From: Halalkaliarchaeum sp. AArc-CO
Lineage (GTDB): Archaea > Halobacteriota > Halobacteria > Halobacteriales > Haloferacaceae
Reading direction: 5' to 3'
NCBI RefSeq assembly: GCF_024972735.1
Contig: NZ_CP087723.1
Location: forward strand, 1,922,001 to 1,986,000
Length of the DNA: 64,000 bases
Below the pieces are notes generated by a model that was not told where the DNA came from, did not search any database, and saw only the letters and a program-made list of their open reading frames with translations. This document shows, piece by piece, positions 1-7,324 of the stretch. Within the stretch, counting starts at the first letter, position 1. Each line of letters begins with the position of its first letter. The position numbers were made by a program, and so were the translations under genes.

Positions 1-289
1 GGCTTTCCTTCAGTCCCGTTCCCGAAAGCGTGTCGTACTCCATTCCGGCGTACCTGACGAGCCCGAAAAGCAGGAGCTGTCCGGCGGTTGCCCCCAGTAT
101 CGCGGCGGCCGCCACAGGCAGCAGCTCGAAGAGACTCGTACCGAGGACGAGCACGGACGCGACGAGAATCGCTCGCGTCGGGATCAACTTCCCCACCAGC
201 GCTCCTTCCAGTGCGAAAACGAGAAACAGCACTCCCAGCCCGTAGCGGACGACGAACGCTGTGGTGAGTTCGGCTGCGAGTGTGAACAC
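1..289 (-). CDS. DedA/VTT-family membrane protein, N-terminal part (runs off left edge)
   Basis: Only about the first 96 residues are in the window; the rest lies beyond base 1. The visible part has a hydrophobic stretch near residues 13-28 (YGLGVLFLVFALEG), a short loop containing LIPTRA, then two more hydrophobic stretches ending in LVRYAG. This is the layout of the N-terminal half of DedA/VTT (SNARE-associated) polytopic membrane proteins, which in bacteria act in lipid-carrier recycling and membrane homeostasis; the archaeal role is unproven. GTG at 289 is chosen because no ATG lies in frame upstream and an AT-rich box at 310-316 sits 21-27 bases before it, as expected for a leaderless transcript. 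It follows the CDP-alcohol transferase gene on the same strand after 89 bases. Confidence 0.65.
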   Translation of the reverse strand, partial: MFTLAAELTTAFVVRYGLGVLFLVFALEGALVGKLIPTRAILVASVLVLGTSLFELLPVAAAAILGATAGQLLLFGLVRYAGMEYDTLSGTGLKES

Positions 290-378
290 GTTCGGCTTTG
301 GCTGCGAGCGTATATGGGCCTTCTGTCGAATCGTGCAGGAGACTGCCTGACACGGGTAGATCTGGCAATCAGGGGTTT

Positions 379-1194
379 TCAACGGCCGTCCATCTTCGAC
401 TGGTCGAGTCCCGGATGCCGTCCCGAAACGTGAAGCCAGTCCCGCAGGAAGCCGAGCAGGAACGGAACGCCGACGATCACGACGCCGACGGCGACGGCGT
501 CGGTTCCGAGAATCGGCGACAGTGCGGCCGCCAGAAACGCCATCTGGGCGCCGGCGAGCAGTCGCGCGGGCGTCCTCTCGGGGAGTTCGTACACGGGCAG
601 GCCACGGAGCCGCCGCAGGCGGACGCCGCCGACAAACGCGTAGCGGGCGAACCCGACAGAGAGGTACCACGCCGGAATTGCGCCGCCGAACACGCCGACG
701 ACGGTCGCGACCAGGATTCCGAGCGCGTCATACTCCGTGTCCAGTTGTGCTCCAAGCGCCGTAATCCGTCCGCGATGTCGAGCGAGTGCGCCGTCCCCCG
801 CGTCCAGCAACGCGGCTACGCCGTAGCACACTGCTGGGAACCACCCGACCGTCGAGAGCCACCCCCCTCCGAACGCGAGGAACCCGGCAGTCCACGCGAT
901 CAGAATGCCCCGAAGAAGTGTAAGGAGGTTCGCCGCACCCAGATTCGGTGAAAGTCCCTCGGCGTCCGGACGGTGGTTCGCGGGGAGGCGGACGACGACC
1001 AGTCGGTACTCGACTGCGAGGACGACAAGCGCGATCGCGGCCCAGCCGAGCCAGGTGGCGCCGAACCCACTCCTGACCGCCCCGAGAGCGCCCACGCCTC
1101 CGGTCGCGATTCCCGCCGTCAGAAACCAGGCCGCGGTATGCTGTCGAAGCCTGGCGTGCGCGCTCTCGGCTGCGACGCGCGTCGGCGTGTTCAC
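379..1194 (-). CDS. CDP-alcohol phosphatidyltransferase family protein
   Basis: Integral membrane enzyme of 271 residues that would transfer a phospho-alcohol from a CDP-alcohol to an acceptor in phospholipid head-group synthesis. The signature D-x2-DG-x2-AR-x8-G-x3-D-x3-D is complete: it starts at DAGDGALAR, about halfway along, and ends at the aspartates of QLDTEYDALG. Several hydrophobic segments surround it (for example residues 20-60 and most of the last 100). Start is GTG at 1194. In archaea this family includes archaetidylserine, archaetidylinositol-phosphate and archaetidylglycerol synthases; the substrate cannot be told from sequence. The downstream DedA-like gene on the same strand also fits a membrane-lipid theme. 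No truncation is seen. Confidence 0.85.
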   Translation of the reverse strand: MNTPTRVAAESAHARLRQHTAAWFLTAGIATGGVGALGAVRSGFGATWLGWAAIALVVLAVEYRLVVVRLPANHRPDAEGLSPNLGAANLLTLLRGILIAWTAGFLAFGGGWLSTVGWFPAVCYGVAALLDAGDGALARHRGRITALGAQLDTEYDALGILVATVVGVFGGAIPAWYLSVGFARYAFVGGVRLRRLRGLPVYELPERTPARLLAGAQMAFLAAALSPILGTDAVAVGVVIVGVPFLLGFLRDWLHVSGRHPGLDQSKMDGR

Positions 1195-1251
1195 GGTCGT
1201 GAAACGGTTTGGTCCGACTTGAGTATGCGGTCGTCTGTGTTTGGGGGAAGT

Positions 1252-1407
1252 TCACACACGTTTCGAGCGCGCCTCGCGAACGTTTGCACCGTCCCGTACC
1301 TTGTCTTCACAGGAGGGACACACGCGGACGTCGTCGTAATGCGGCGGCGCAAACACTCGGACGTATCGCTCCGTGACGAACGAACCACAGTTCCTGCATT
1401 CCGGCAT
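1252..1407 (-). CDS. Small zinc-finger protein (haloarchaeal DUF7563-like)
   Basis: A 51-residue protein, below the usual gene-finding length cutoff. It starts MPECRNCGSFVTERYVRVF and has two Cys pairs, C4-x2-C7 and C30-x2-C33 (VCPSCEDKVRDG), spaced as a one-zinc ribbon. The sequence closely matches the pattern I know for a small protein family widespread in haloarchaea (DUF7563), whose function is unknown. The ATG at 1407 has an AT-rich box at about 1434-1444, supporting a leaderless start. It ends 57 bases before the start of the CDP-alcohol transferase gene, in the same direction. The overlapping 65-codon frame at 1191-1388 is judged a shadow because it lacks any recognisable motif. Confidence 0.85.
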   Translation of the reverse strand: MPECRNCGSFVTERYVRVFAPPHYDDVRVCPSCEDKVRDGANVREARSKRV

Positions 1408-1590
1408 CGCAGTCGGCACTACGGAACCATCTGACGTATTATTTTGGGTGGTCTCGGCCGAAAATCACGATCTCGACCACCGAAACAATGGGAACTCTCG
1501 ACAGGTTGTTAGCTGTTGTATCCGGCCTCCCAGGCCGACAGACACCCCGGAGCCGCAACCGCTTTGAGGTCGGCCCCACGTGGTTGGCCC

Positions 1591-2775
1591 ATGCAGACGG
1601 TCGTCCTCGCCGCCGGGAAGGGAACGCGGATGCGTCCGCTGACCGAGAGCCGCCCGAAACCGATGCTTCCGGTCGCCGGATCGCCGCTCGTGGAACACAC
1701 CGTCGACGCCGCAGTCGAGGCAGGTGCGAGTCGGCTCGTGATCGTCGTCGGCTATCGCGGCGATCTGATACGGGACCAGTTCGGCGACAGCTACCGCGGT
1801 GTGCCGATCGCGTACGCCGAGCAGCCGACCCAGCGTGGGACCGCCGACGCAGTCGCGCAGGCGGCATCCTCGCTCGACGAGGAGCCGTTCGTCGTGCTCA
1901 ACGGAGACAGCCTTTACGACGTCGACTCGCTGTCTCGTCTGTACGGCGGCGGCCCTGCGGTCGCGAGCTACCGCGTCGAGGACCCCACGAGTTACGGCGT
2001 GTTGCTTCTCGACGGGGAGCAGGTGACGGGCGTCATCGAGAAGCCCGACGATCCGCCGTCGAACCTGATCAACGCCGGCGCGTACGTCTTCCCCGAGACA
2101 GCGCTAGGGTGGCTCGACGTGGGCGAGAGCAAACGAGGCGAGCTCGAACTCACGGATGTCCTCGAGCGGACCTGCGAGTCGACGGACGTTCGTTCAGTGA
2201 CGGTGAGGCGCTGGCTCGACGTCGGCCGCCCGTGGGAGCTTCTCGAAGCCAACGAGTGGAAGCTCGAAGAGATCGACGACGTGCAACGCGGCGAGGTGAG
2301 TCCCGACGCCACGCTGTCGGGTCAGGTGTTCGTCGCCCGGGGTGCCGAAATCCGGGAGGGTGTGACCCTCGAAGGGCCGGTGTACGTCGGGCCGGACGCG
2401 ACTGTCGGCCCGAACGCGTACGTCCGCGGTGCGACTGCCATCGGCGCCGGTGCCCACGTCGGCCACGCCGTCGAGATCAAAAACAGCGTCCTGATGTCGG
2501 GGGCGACCGCCGGCCACTTGACGTACGTCGGAGACAGCGTGATCGGCCGGGACGTCAACTTCGGCGCCGGAACGACGGTCGCCAACCTGCGTCACGACGG
2601 CGAGGACGTTCGCGTGACCGTCAAAGGGGACCGTATCTCGACCGGTCGACGGAAGTTCGGTGTCGTCTGCGGGGACGACGTCAAAACGGCGATCGACACC
2701 AGCATCAATGCCGGGGTGGTTCTCTCGGAAGGCGCAACGACGACACCCGGCGAGAACGTCCTCAAAGACCGGTGA
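1591..2775 (+). CDS. glmU: Bifunctional sugar-1-phosphate nucleotidylyltransferase/acetyltransferase (GlmU type)
   Basis: A 394-residue enzyme expected to acetylate glucosamine-1-phosphate and couple it to UTP, giving UDP-GlcNAc for glycan synthesis. The N-terminus has the nucleotidyltransferase signature LAAGKGTRMRPL with a following Lys in RPKPMLP, and the sugar-binding half extends to about residue 235. From about residue 240 the protein becomes a left-handed beta-helix with hexapeptide-like repeats (VYVGPDATVGPNAYVRG), as in archaeal GlmU/Sugar-1-P acetyltransferases. Start at ATG 1591 begins exactly at the motif MQTVVLAAG; longer in-frame extensions look like non-coding sequence. It converges on the flavoprotein gene with a 10-base gap. 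glmM, for the preceding step, lies at 17192-18619. Related dTDP-glucose pyrophosphorylases are the main alternative. Confidence 0.85.
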   Translation: MQTVVLAAGKGTRMRPLTESRPKPMLPVAGSPLVEHTVDAAVEAGASRLVIVVGYRGDLIRDQFGDSYRGVPIAYAEQPTQRGTADAVAQAASSLDEEPFVVLNGDSLYDVDSLSRLYGGGPAVASYRVEDPTSYGVLLLDGEQVTGVIEKPDDPPSNLINAGAYVFPETALGWLDVGESKRGELELTDVLERTCESTDVRSVTVRRWLDVGRPWELLEANEWKLEEIDDVQRGEVSPDATLSGQVFVARGAEIREGVTLEGPVYVGPDATVGPNAYVRGATAIGAGAHVGHAVEIKNSVLMSGATAGHLTYVGDSVIGRDVNFGAGTTVANLRHDGEDVRVTVKGDRISTGRRKFGVVCGDDVKTAIDTSINAGVVLSEGATTTPGENVLKDR

Positions 2776-2785
2776 GCGGTCGCAA

Positions 2786-4261
2786 TCAGTCTTCGTCCGG
2801 CTCCAGTTTTCCGGCGAGCACTTTTGCGGCGGTCAACACCGGATCCCACACCGGACTGAACGGCGGCGCGTACGACAGATCTAGTTGCTCGAGTTCCGGA
2901 ACCGTCAGTCCGGCGGACAGTGCAGTCGCCACGGTATCGATCCGCTTTGCTGCGCCTTCCTCGCCGACCATGCTCGCCCCGAGCACCCGGTTCGTCGTCG
3001 CGTCCGCGACCATCGTGACCTGCAACTCGGCGCCACCGGGGTAGTAGTGAGCCCGCGTGGGTGCCGATATCGTCACTGACACGGGATCGAACCCGCTGGA
3101 TCGCGCCCGTTCGGGGTCGATCACGCCGGTGCGGGCCACTTCGAGGTCGAACGCTTTCAGCACGGCCGTGCCGGCGATCTTGCCCACGGCGGTTGCATCG
3201 CCAGCGAGCGTCGACCCGATTGCACGACCCGCCCGGTTCGCCGTCAACGCGAGGGGAACGTGGTCCGGCTCCCCGGTGACGACGTGGCGGGCCTCCGCAC
3301 AGTCGCCAGCCGCGTACACGCCTTCGACGTTCGTCTTCCCGTGCTCGTCGGTCGCGATCGCACCCGTAGGGCCGGTCTCAATTCCTGCCTTCTCGGCGAT
3401 CTCGACGTTCGGAACCACGCCGACGCCGACGAGCGCGAGATCCACCGGGAAGCGATCTTCCCCGGCCTCGACTGCACCGATCGCGTCGCCATTGCCGAAC
3501 CCGTCGTCGGCGTCCCCGGCGTCGGTCTCTACTGCCGAGCGGGGCAGGAAGCCGTCGACGCCCGTATTGAGGTGGAGCCGGATCCCCTGTTCACGGAGGT
3601 GGTCCTCGACGACTTCCGCGGCGTCGCTACCGAACGGCTGGAGAACGTGTGGGAGCATCTCGAAGAGGTGTACCCCCAGCCCGTGGTGGGCGAACGCCTC
3701 TGCCATCTCGATACCGACGTACCCCCCACCGACGATCGCGACAGCGTCGTGATCTGGCTCGTCGCCGGGATCGAGTCCGAGGAACGTTCGGATTTCGCGT
3801 GCGGCGTCCATCTCGTGGAGGGTGAAGACGCCGTCGAGATCCATCCCCGAGAACGGCGGTTCGACCGCCCTAGCCCCTGTTGCGATGAGAAGCTCGCCGT
3901 AGGGCTGGACGAACGTTTCAGTGTCCTCGTTGCCCAGTGGTTCGACGGTGACGGTCCGGTCGTCGGGATCGATCTCGATGACCTCGTGGTTCGTCCGGAG
4001 GTCGATCCCACGCTCCGATCTGAACTTCTCCGGCGGAATCGACACCAGGTCGTCGAGCGACTCCACCTCGCCTTTTATATAATACGGCAGCCCGCAGGCT
4101 CCATACGACACCCAGTCCCCTTTCTCGAAGACGATCACCTCTCGGTCCGGCCGTTCCCGCTTGAGTTTGCTCGCGGCGCTCATCCCCGCAGCGTCGCCGC
4201 CGACGATGACGACCGGGTTTTCGTCGGCTGCTCCGGGTACCTCGGCTGTGGTGTCGTCCAT
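2786..4261 (-). CDS. CoA-disulfide reductase/NADH oxidase-like FAD flavoprotein
   Basis: A 491-residue member of the pyridine nucleotide-disulfide oxidoreductase superfamily. It has an N-terminal FAD Rossmann motif (GGDAAGMSAA, residues 21-30), the single redox Cys in SYGACGLPYY (C56) typical of CoA-disulfide reductases and NADH oxidases, a second dinucleotide motif VAIVGGGYVGIEMAEAF, and the C-terminal dimerisation domain with the conserved SYAPPFSPVWDP. It would use NAD(P)H to reduce CoA disulfide or a related thiol disulfide, or oxygen, in the cytoplasm. ATG 4261 is chosen because the upstream extension is promoter sequence with a TATA-like box at 4285-4290. An inverted repeat at 4290-4312 abuts that box and is shared with the DUF1684 and thioredoxin promoters. 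Confidence 0.85.
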   Translation of the reverse strand: MDDTTAEVPGAADENPVVIVGGDAAGMSAASKLKRERPDREVIVFEKGDWVSYGACGLPYYIKGEVESLDDLVSIPPEKFRSERGIDLRTNHEVIEIDPDDRTVTVEPLGNEDTETFVQPYGELLIATGARAVEPPFSGMDLDGVFTLHEMDAAREIRTFLGLDPGDEPDHDAVAIVGGGYVGIEMAEAFAHHGLGVHLFEMLPHVLQPFGSDAAEVVEDHLREQGIRLHLNTGVDGFLPRSAVETDAGDADDGFGNGDAIGAVEAGEDRFPVDLALVGVGVVPNVEIAEKAGIETGPTGAIATDEHGKTNVEGVYAAGDCAEARHVVTGEPDHVPLALTANRAGRAIGSTLAGDATAVGKIAGTAVLKAFDLEVARTGVIDPERARSSGFDPVSVTISAPTRAHYYPGGAELQVTMVADATTNRVLGASMVGEEGAAKRIDTVATALSAGLTVPELEQLDLSYAPPFSPVWDPVLTAAKVLAGKLEPDED

Positions 4262-4289
4262 ACCAGAGGATTCGTCTCCCCGCCATAAA

Positions 4290-4312
4290 GTATTGTGGTG
4301 TATATACAATAC
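4290..4312 (-). promoter_or_regulatory. Inverted-repeat operator candidate upstream of the CoA-disulfide-reductase-like gene
   Basis: Perfect inverted repeat GTATTGT-N9-ACAATAC, read in gene direction, with spacer ATATACACC. Its right arm abuts the TATA-like box CTTTAT, 28 bases before the ATG at 4261, so a bound protein would sit just upstream of or over the TBP/TFB site. The same arms and the same 9-base spacing recur at 4948-4970 and 44792-44812. Confidence 0.6.
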
Positions 4313-4356
4313 AGGACGATCGGAGAGGGATTGACCCGAAGCGCAGTTCCTACGCC

Positions 4357-4932
4357 TTAGCGTTGCTGGTTGTGACCGTGTGGATCGACGGGTTCGCCGG
4401 GGTAGTCTTTCTCGCCGGCCTCGATCCGGACGTCGAGCCAGTTTTCCATCGGGATCAACGGACATTCGTATGCGGTGTTGTACGCGCAGGTGGGATTGTA
4501 CGCGGCGTTGAAATCGAGGATCCAGCCGTCCTCCCTCTCGTGTGACTCCGGGTCGAGATCGAGGTATCGCCCCGCGCCGTACGTCTCGTCACCGTTCGTC
4601 TCGTCACGGAACGGCACCCACAGCCGATCCGATTCGGGGGGTCGATAGGCCTGTAGCGTGATCTCCGTGCCCTCCAGTTCGACGGAGAATTCGCCGTGTC
4701 TGTGGTACTGCTGTTCCCCATCTGCCGTCGTCTCGACGGTGATCAGTTCGGGATCGTCGTGTTCCTCGAGAGGAACGACGAACCGGTAGTTCTCGCGTAT
4801 CGGGTAGTATGCTAACCCTGCGAATGTTTCCTCGGGAAGCGGCGACTGGGGATGCTCCCTGAAGTACCGTTCCCGCTGTCGGCGCTGTTCTTCGGTTTGC
4901 TCCTCCCAGTGCGCGTCCGTGTCGGCGGTCAT
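4357..4932 (-). CDS. DUF1684 family protein
   Basis: A 191-residue soluble protein. The conserved C-terminal block of DUF1684 is clear: a FRDETNGDETYGAGRYLDL segment, then ILDFNAAYNPTCAYN, then ECPLIPMENWLDVRIEAGE. The invariant Cys residues (in NPTCAYN and YECPL) and the many aromatic residues are typical. The biochemical function of the family is not established. No signal peptide or membrane segment is seen. ATG 4932 was preferred to an earlier start because the upstream stretch carries the inverted repeat at 4948-4970 and a TATTTA-like box. It ends 95 bases before the CoA-disulfide-reductase-like gene on the same strand, and each gene has its own copy of the operator, so they look co-regulated rather than strictly co-transcribed. 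Confidence 0.85.
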   Translation of the reverse strand: MTADTDAHWEEQTEEQRRQRERYFREHPQSPLPEETFAGLAYYPIRENYRFVVPLEEHDDPELITVETTADGEQQYHRHGEFSVELEGTEITLQAYRPPESDRLWVPFRDETNGDETYGAGRYLDLDPESHEREDGWILDFNAAYNPTCAYNTAYECPLIPMENWLDVRIEAGEKDYPGEPVDPHGHNQQR

Positions 4933-4947
4933 CGGTCGTCTGGACCG

Positions 4948-4970
4948 GTATTGTTCTTGCAGTACAATAA
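4948..4970 (-). promoter_or_regulatory. Inverted-repeat operator candidate upstream of the DUF1684 gene
   Basis: Second copy of the repeat, in gene direction TTATTGT-N9-ACAATAC with spacer ACTGCAAGA. Here the left arm overlaps the probable TATA box (TTTATT) and the right arm ends 15 bases before the ATG at 4932. The site therefore lies over and downstream of the core promoter, unlike the other two copies, so the regulatory sign may differ. Confidence 0.55.
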
Positions 4971-5007
4971 ATGGGGGGTTCAAGTAAAGACACGCAATGG
5001 TGAATCG

Positions 5008-5084
5008 CCTCGGGATCAAGTGGTTCGAGAATCGAAGATTCTCGTCATCATGAGAGAGCTTCGCTCTCTCGAACGACCCCGAGG
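5008..5084 (-). ncRNA. Predicted omega-RNA scaffold / right end of the IS1341-type element
   Basis: Three nested stems: an outer stem of CCTCGGG at 5008-5014 with CCCCGAGG at 5077-5084, an inner stem GAGAATC/GATTCTC (5027-5033 and 5037-5043, loop GAA) and a second inner stem GAGAGAGC/GCTCTCTC (5052-5059 and 5063-5070, loop TTC). The tnpB stop codon lies between the two inner hairpins, so the last codons of tnpB are part of the structure, as in known reRNA/omega-RNA arrangements. On the minus strand the scaffold would end at 5008 and the guide would begin at 5007 reading leftward. Transcription itself is inferred. Confidence 0.55.
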
Positions 5085-6304
5085 CTTCCTGTTTCTACGA
5101 CGCGCTTTGCAGACACCGAAGTGGTGTCCGTAGGGAGCGCAGTCTCCACAGGCGTGGATTCGGGCCATCCCAGCCCTAATTCAGAAAAGCCTCTCTTGAG
5201 AACATTCATCGCCGCGTTCGTATCACGGTCACACTCAAACCCACACGACGGGCACGAATGCTCACGTACCCAGATGGGCTTCGCTGTTTCCACACCACAC
5301 GACGCACACTCCTTGGTTGTGCCCCGAGCCTCCACCTGCACGACGTGCGTGCCGTAGAGGTCGCCTTTGTATTCGAGGAGCGTGATGAATTGTCGCCACG
5401 CAGCATCCTGCTTGTTCCGAGTATTATGCGACTGTTCGAGCATCTCTTTCACGTCCAAGTCCTCGACGAATACAGCGTCGTACTCGCGGACGAGCCACGT
5501 CGTTATCTTGTGCTGGTAGTCCAGAACCTTCCGCTTGATGTGACGCTTGACCTTCGCCACTTCCCGGCGTTGTTTCTCGTGGTTGTTCGAGCCTTTCTCC
5601 TTTCGAGACAACTTCCGTTGCTCACGCCGAAGTCGTTCGTACTCGTCTTCGAGGTCAAGCCAATCCACGGTCTTGCCGTCCGAGGTGTGGATGTAGTTGA
5701 GGATGCCGAGGTCGATACCGACGCTGTTGCTCGCGTCCAGCGAGTCTACGTCGGTTTTCTCGGGCAGGTCAGCCGCATCAGTTTCGAGTCCGAAAGAGAC
5801 GAACCATTCGCCGGTCGTCTCCTTTTTGAACGTGACTTCTTTGATGGTGGCGTGGTCTGGGATTGGGCGATGGTAACGGATTTTCACCCAGCCGATTTTG
5901 CTGAAGCGGACGTAAGCATACCTGTCGCGGCCCCTCTTTTCATCGAGGTCGAAACCAGACTGGGTGTACGTCACACTCCGGTACTCTGTGGGTGCTTGCC
6001 TCTTGAGCCGACCAACGTTGTACCCCTTCTCTTTCTTCTTTTTGAGGTTCGAGAGGTTCCGATGGAAGCGTGCGACGGTGGCTTGCGCGGCCTTCGAATG
6101 TAGTTCACCGAACACTGGCCACTTGCGCTTCCACTCGGGGAGTTTGTTGTTCTGGTCGTACTCACTCGGCTTATCGTCCTCTGGACTGTTCTCGTAGTCC
6201 CAGCGGACGTGGTTGTAGAGTTGGCGATGAACGTCGAGATGGTGTTCCAGTCGCTCCGCTACCTCTTGTGTCGGGTGGGCGTGGTAGCGGTGACTGTGTT
6301 CCAT
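5048..6304 (-). CDS. tnpB: RNA-guided endonuclease TnpB of an IS1341-type element
   Basis: A 418-residue TnpB. The split RuvC catalytic residues are intact: D198 in GIDLG, E281 in VFVEDLD and D361 in CDRDTNAAMN. A zinc ribbon with C333/C336 and C351/C354 (CASCG and CPSCG) lies just before the last catalytic Asp. The N-terminal oligonucleotide-recognition half is basic (LKKKKEKG). By family knowledge it is an omega-RNA-guided DNA nuclease that helps retain the transposon after excision. ATG 6304 (MEHSHRYHAHPT) is the usual start of haloarchaeal homologues; an upstream extension is unlikely. Length and motifs look complete, so activity is plausible. Codon use is more AT-rich than in flanking genes. 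Confidence 0.9.
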   Translation of the reverse strand: MEHSHRYHAHPTQEVAERLEHHLDVHRQLYNHVRWDYENSPEDDKPSEYDQNNKLPEWKRKWPVFGELHSKAAQATVARFHRNLSNLKKKKEKGYNVGRLKRQAPTEYRSVTYTQSGFDLDEKRGRDRYAYVRFSKIGWVKIRYHRPIPDHATIKEVTFKKETTGEWFVSFGLETDAADLPEKTDVDSLDASNSVGIDLGILNYIHTSDGKTVDWLDLEDEYERLRREQRKLSRKEKGSNNHEKQRREVAKVKRHIKRKVLDYQHKITTWLVREYDAVFVEDLDVKEMLEQSHNTRNKQDAAWRQFITLLEYKGDLYGTHVVQVEARGTTKECASCGVETAKPIWVREHSCPSCGFECDRDTNAAMNVLKRGFSELGLGWPESTPVETALPTDTTSVSAKRVVETGSLGVVRESEALS

Positions 6305-6365
6305 CGCTGTCTCTCGATTAGGAACTATTGACTTAATGGTTTGTATCACGAGTTGTCGGCTTCAT

Positions 6366-6386
6366 CCCCGAGGTCAAGCCTCGGGG
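6366..6386. repeat. Hairpin at the left end of the IS1341-type element
   Basis: Perfect 8-base inverted repeat CCCCGAGG and CCTCGGGG with a 5-base loop (TCAAG), located 61 bases upstream of the tnpB start. The stem sequence matches the outer stem of the structure at the other end, as expected for subterminal hairpins recognised by a Y1 transposase. Confidence 0.6.
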
Positions 6387-6441
6387 TATTCGCCTTGCCC
6401 GCTGATAAAAAACAACCATGTGAAGATGAAAGTCTATTACC

Positions 6442-7008
6442 ATGTCTCCGGTACTGTACGTCGGTTGCCTTCCAGAACAGATCGGATCGATTTACTACCA
6501 CATGAACGAGGACGGAGGACACAATCAGCGATGTACCGAGAGCAGTCAACAGACTGATGCGGGTTCCGAGTGTTGCGGTGACGACAGCCAGCCGACCGCC
6601 GACGCCACCGACGCCAGGGGACGTCACAACATCGACCCCGAAGGCGGTATCCACCTCTCCTTGCAGGTCCCCGATCGACCGACGCTTCACGACGTGCTTC
6701 GATCGCTCGTCCAGTCGGACGTTCCATTCGAGATCAACCGGATCAGCGACGCGGGGGCCCACTCCTCACTCGCGATCGTGGATCTGGACGAACTCACCGA
6801 AAAACAGCAAAAGGCGATCGAACTGGCGTTCGAACGCGGCTACTACGAGACGCCCCGGGAGACGGATCTCGAGGCGATAAGCGACGAACTCGACGTCTCG
6901 AAGTCCGCCGTCTCACAGCGCCTCCGCGCGAGCGAATCGAAGCTCATCCAGTCGGTGCTCGCAGAGCAGACCGACGCCGACGGGACCGACTCGTCGGACG
7001 TGGAGTGA
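6442..7008 (+). CDS. HTH_10 (bacterio-opsin activator-like) transcriptional regulator
   Basis: A 188-residue protein. The last 60 residues form a HTH_10 domain (LTEKQQKAIELAFERGYYE followed by a DLEAISDELDVSKSAVSQRL recognition helix region), the haloarchaeal Bat-type DNA-binding domain. The N-terminal half has no recognised sensor domain but contains four Cys (C9, then RC and ECC between residues 30 and 46), possibly metal or redox ligands. ATG 6442 is chosen because a TATA-like box at 6404-6411 lies about 30 bases upstream; ATG 6502 is an alternative that would drop one Cys. It directly precedes the formate dehydrogenase-like operon, as the regulator gene dmsR precedes the DMSO reductase operon in Halobacterium, so it is the likely operon regulator. 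Confidence 0.8.
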   Translation: MSPVLYVGCLPEQIGSIYYHMNEDGGHNQRCTESSQQTDAGSECCGDDSQPTADATDARGRHNIDPEGGIHLSLQVPDRPTLHDVLRSLVQSDVPFEINRISDAGAHSSLAIVDLDELTEKQQKAIELAFERGYYETPRETDLEAISDELDVSKSAVSQRLRASESKLIQSVLAEQTDADGTDSSDVE

Positions 7009-7324
7009 GCCTGATACTGATTATTGTAGCGATTTACCGGGCGATCGGCCACTCGGTGGGCCGATCGTCCGGTTACGGCCGAGAATAATCAGTATGAGTC
7101 CGATTTTTCCGTCATAGTTCCTCGCGGACGAAGTCCCAGTCACAACGGATCGTTATGCCGAACATGGAGATAGACACCCCATAATAAAGGTCGGAACTTG
7201 TTCAGGCTTATCTAGTCTATGGTATTAAATTTGGTGCTTAACTTTTCCCATTATTCTAAGGTACGTGGGCTCCCCGGCTGGAACTAAGAACAGCAATCGT
7301 GTACGTCTGCGTGGAGATGCACCA
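7009..7324. other. Regulatory intergenic region upstream of the formate dehydrogenase-like operon
   Basis: 316 bases without a gene. The left third holds a foldback element (7014-7095). The right half, 7180-7265, is AT-rich with several TATA-like stretches (for example ATTAAATTT near 7226 and CTTAACTTTT near 7239), so the promoter of the operon is probably here and the transcript would have a leader of several tens of bases. No clear binding site for the HTH_10 regulator could be assigned. Confidence 0.5.
7014..7095. repeat. 82-bp foldback element (MITE-like)
   Basis: Perfect 12-base terminal inverted repeats ATACTGATTATT (7014-7025) and AATAATCAGTAT (7084-7095) enclose a second nearly perfect GC-rich stem, GGCGATCGGCC (7040-7050) with GGCCGATCGTCC (7059-7070). 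The whole segment can form one long hairpin. It lies 6 bases after the stop of the HTH_10 gene, so it could act as a terminator or be a miniature mobile element. No second copy was found in the window. Confidence 0.55.

Larger units (their letters stand above)
5008..6386 (-). mobile_element. IS1341-type element of the IS200/IS605 superfamily (tnpB only)
   Basis: The element consists of a tnpB gene flanked by hairpin ends. The end 3' of tnpB is a three-stem structure at 5008-5084; the end 5' of tnpB is a hairpin at 6366-6386. No tnpA (Y1 transposase) is present, so the element is of the non-autonomous IS1341 kind and would need a TnpA in trans to move. There is no target-site duplication to define borders, so the limits given are those of the hairpins. 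The insertion lies just upstream of the HTH_10 regulator of the formate dehydrogenase-like operon and just upstream of the DUF1684 promoter. The AT content is visibly higher than in neighbouring genes. Confidence 0.8.

Noticed and set aside
1191-1388. 65-codon minus-strand frame over the small zinc-finger gene
   Set aside because: A different phase encodes a 51-residue protein with two Cys pairs and a known haloarchaeal pattern; this frame lacks any motif.
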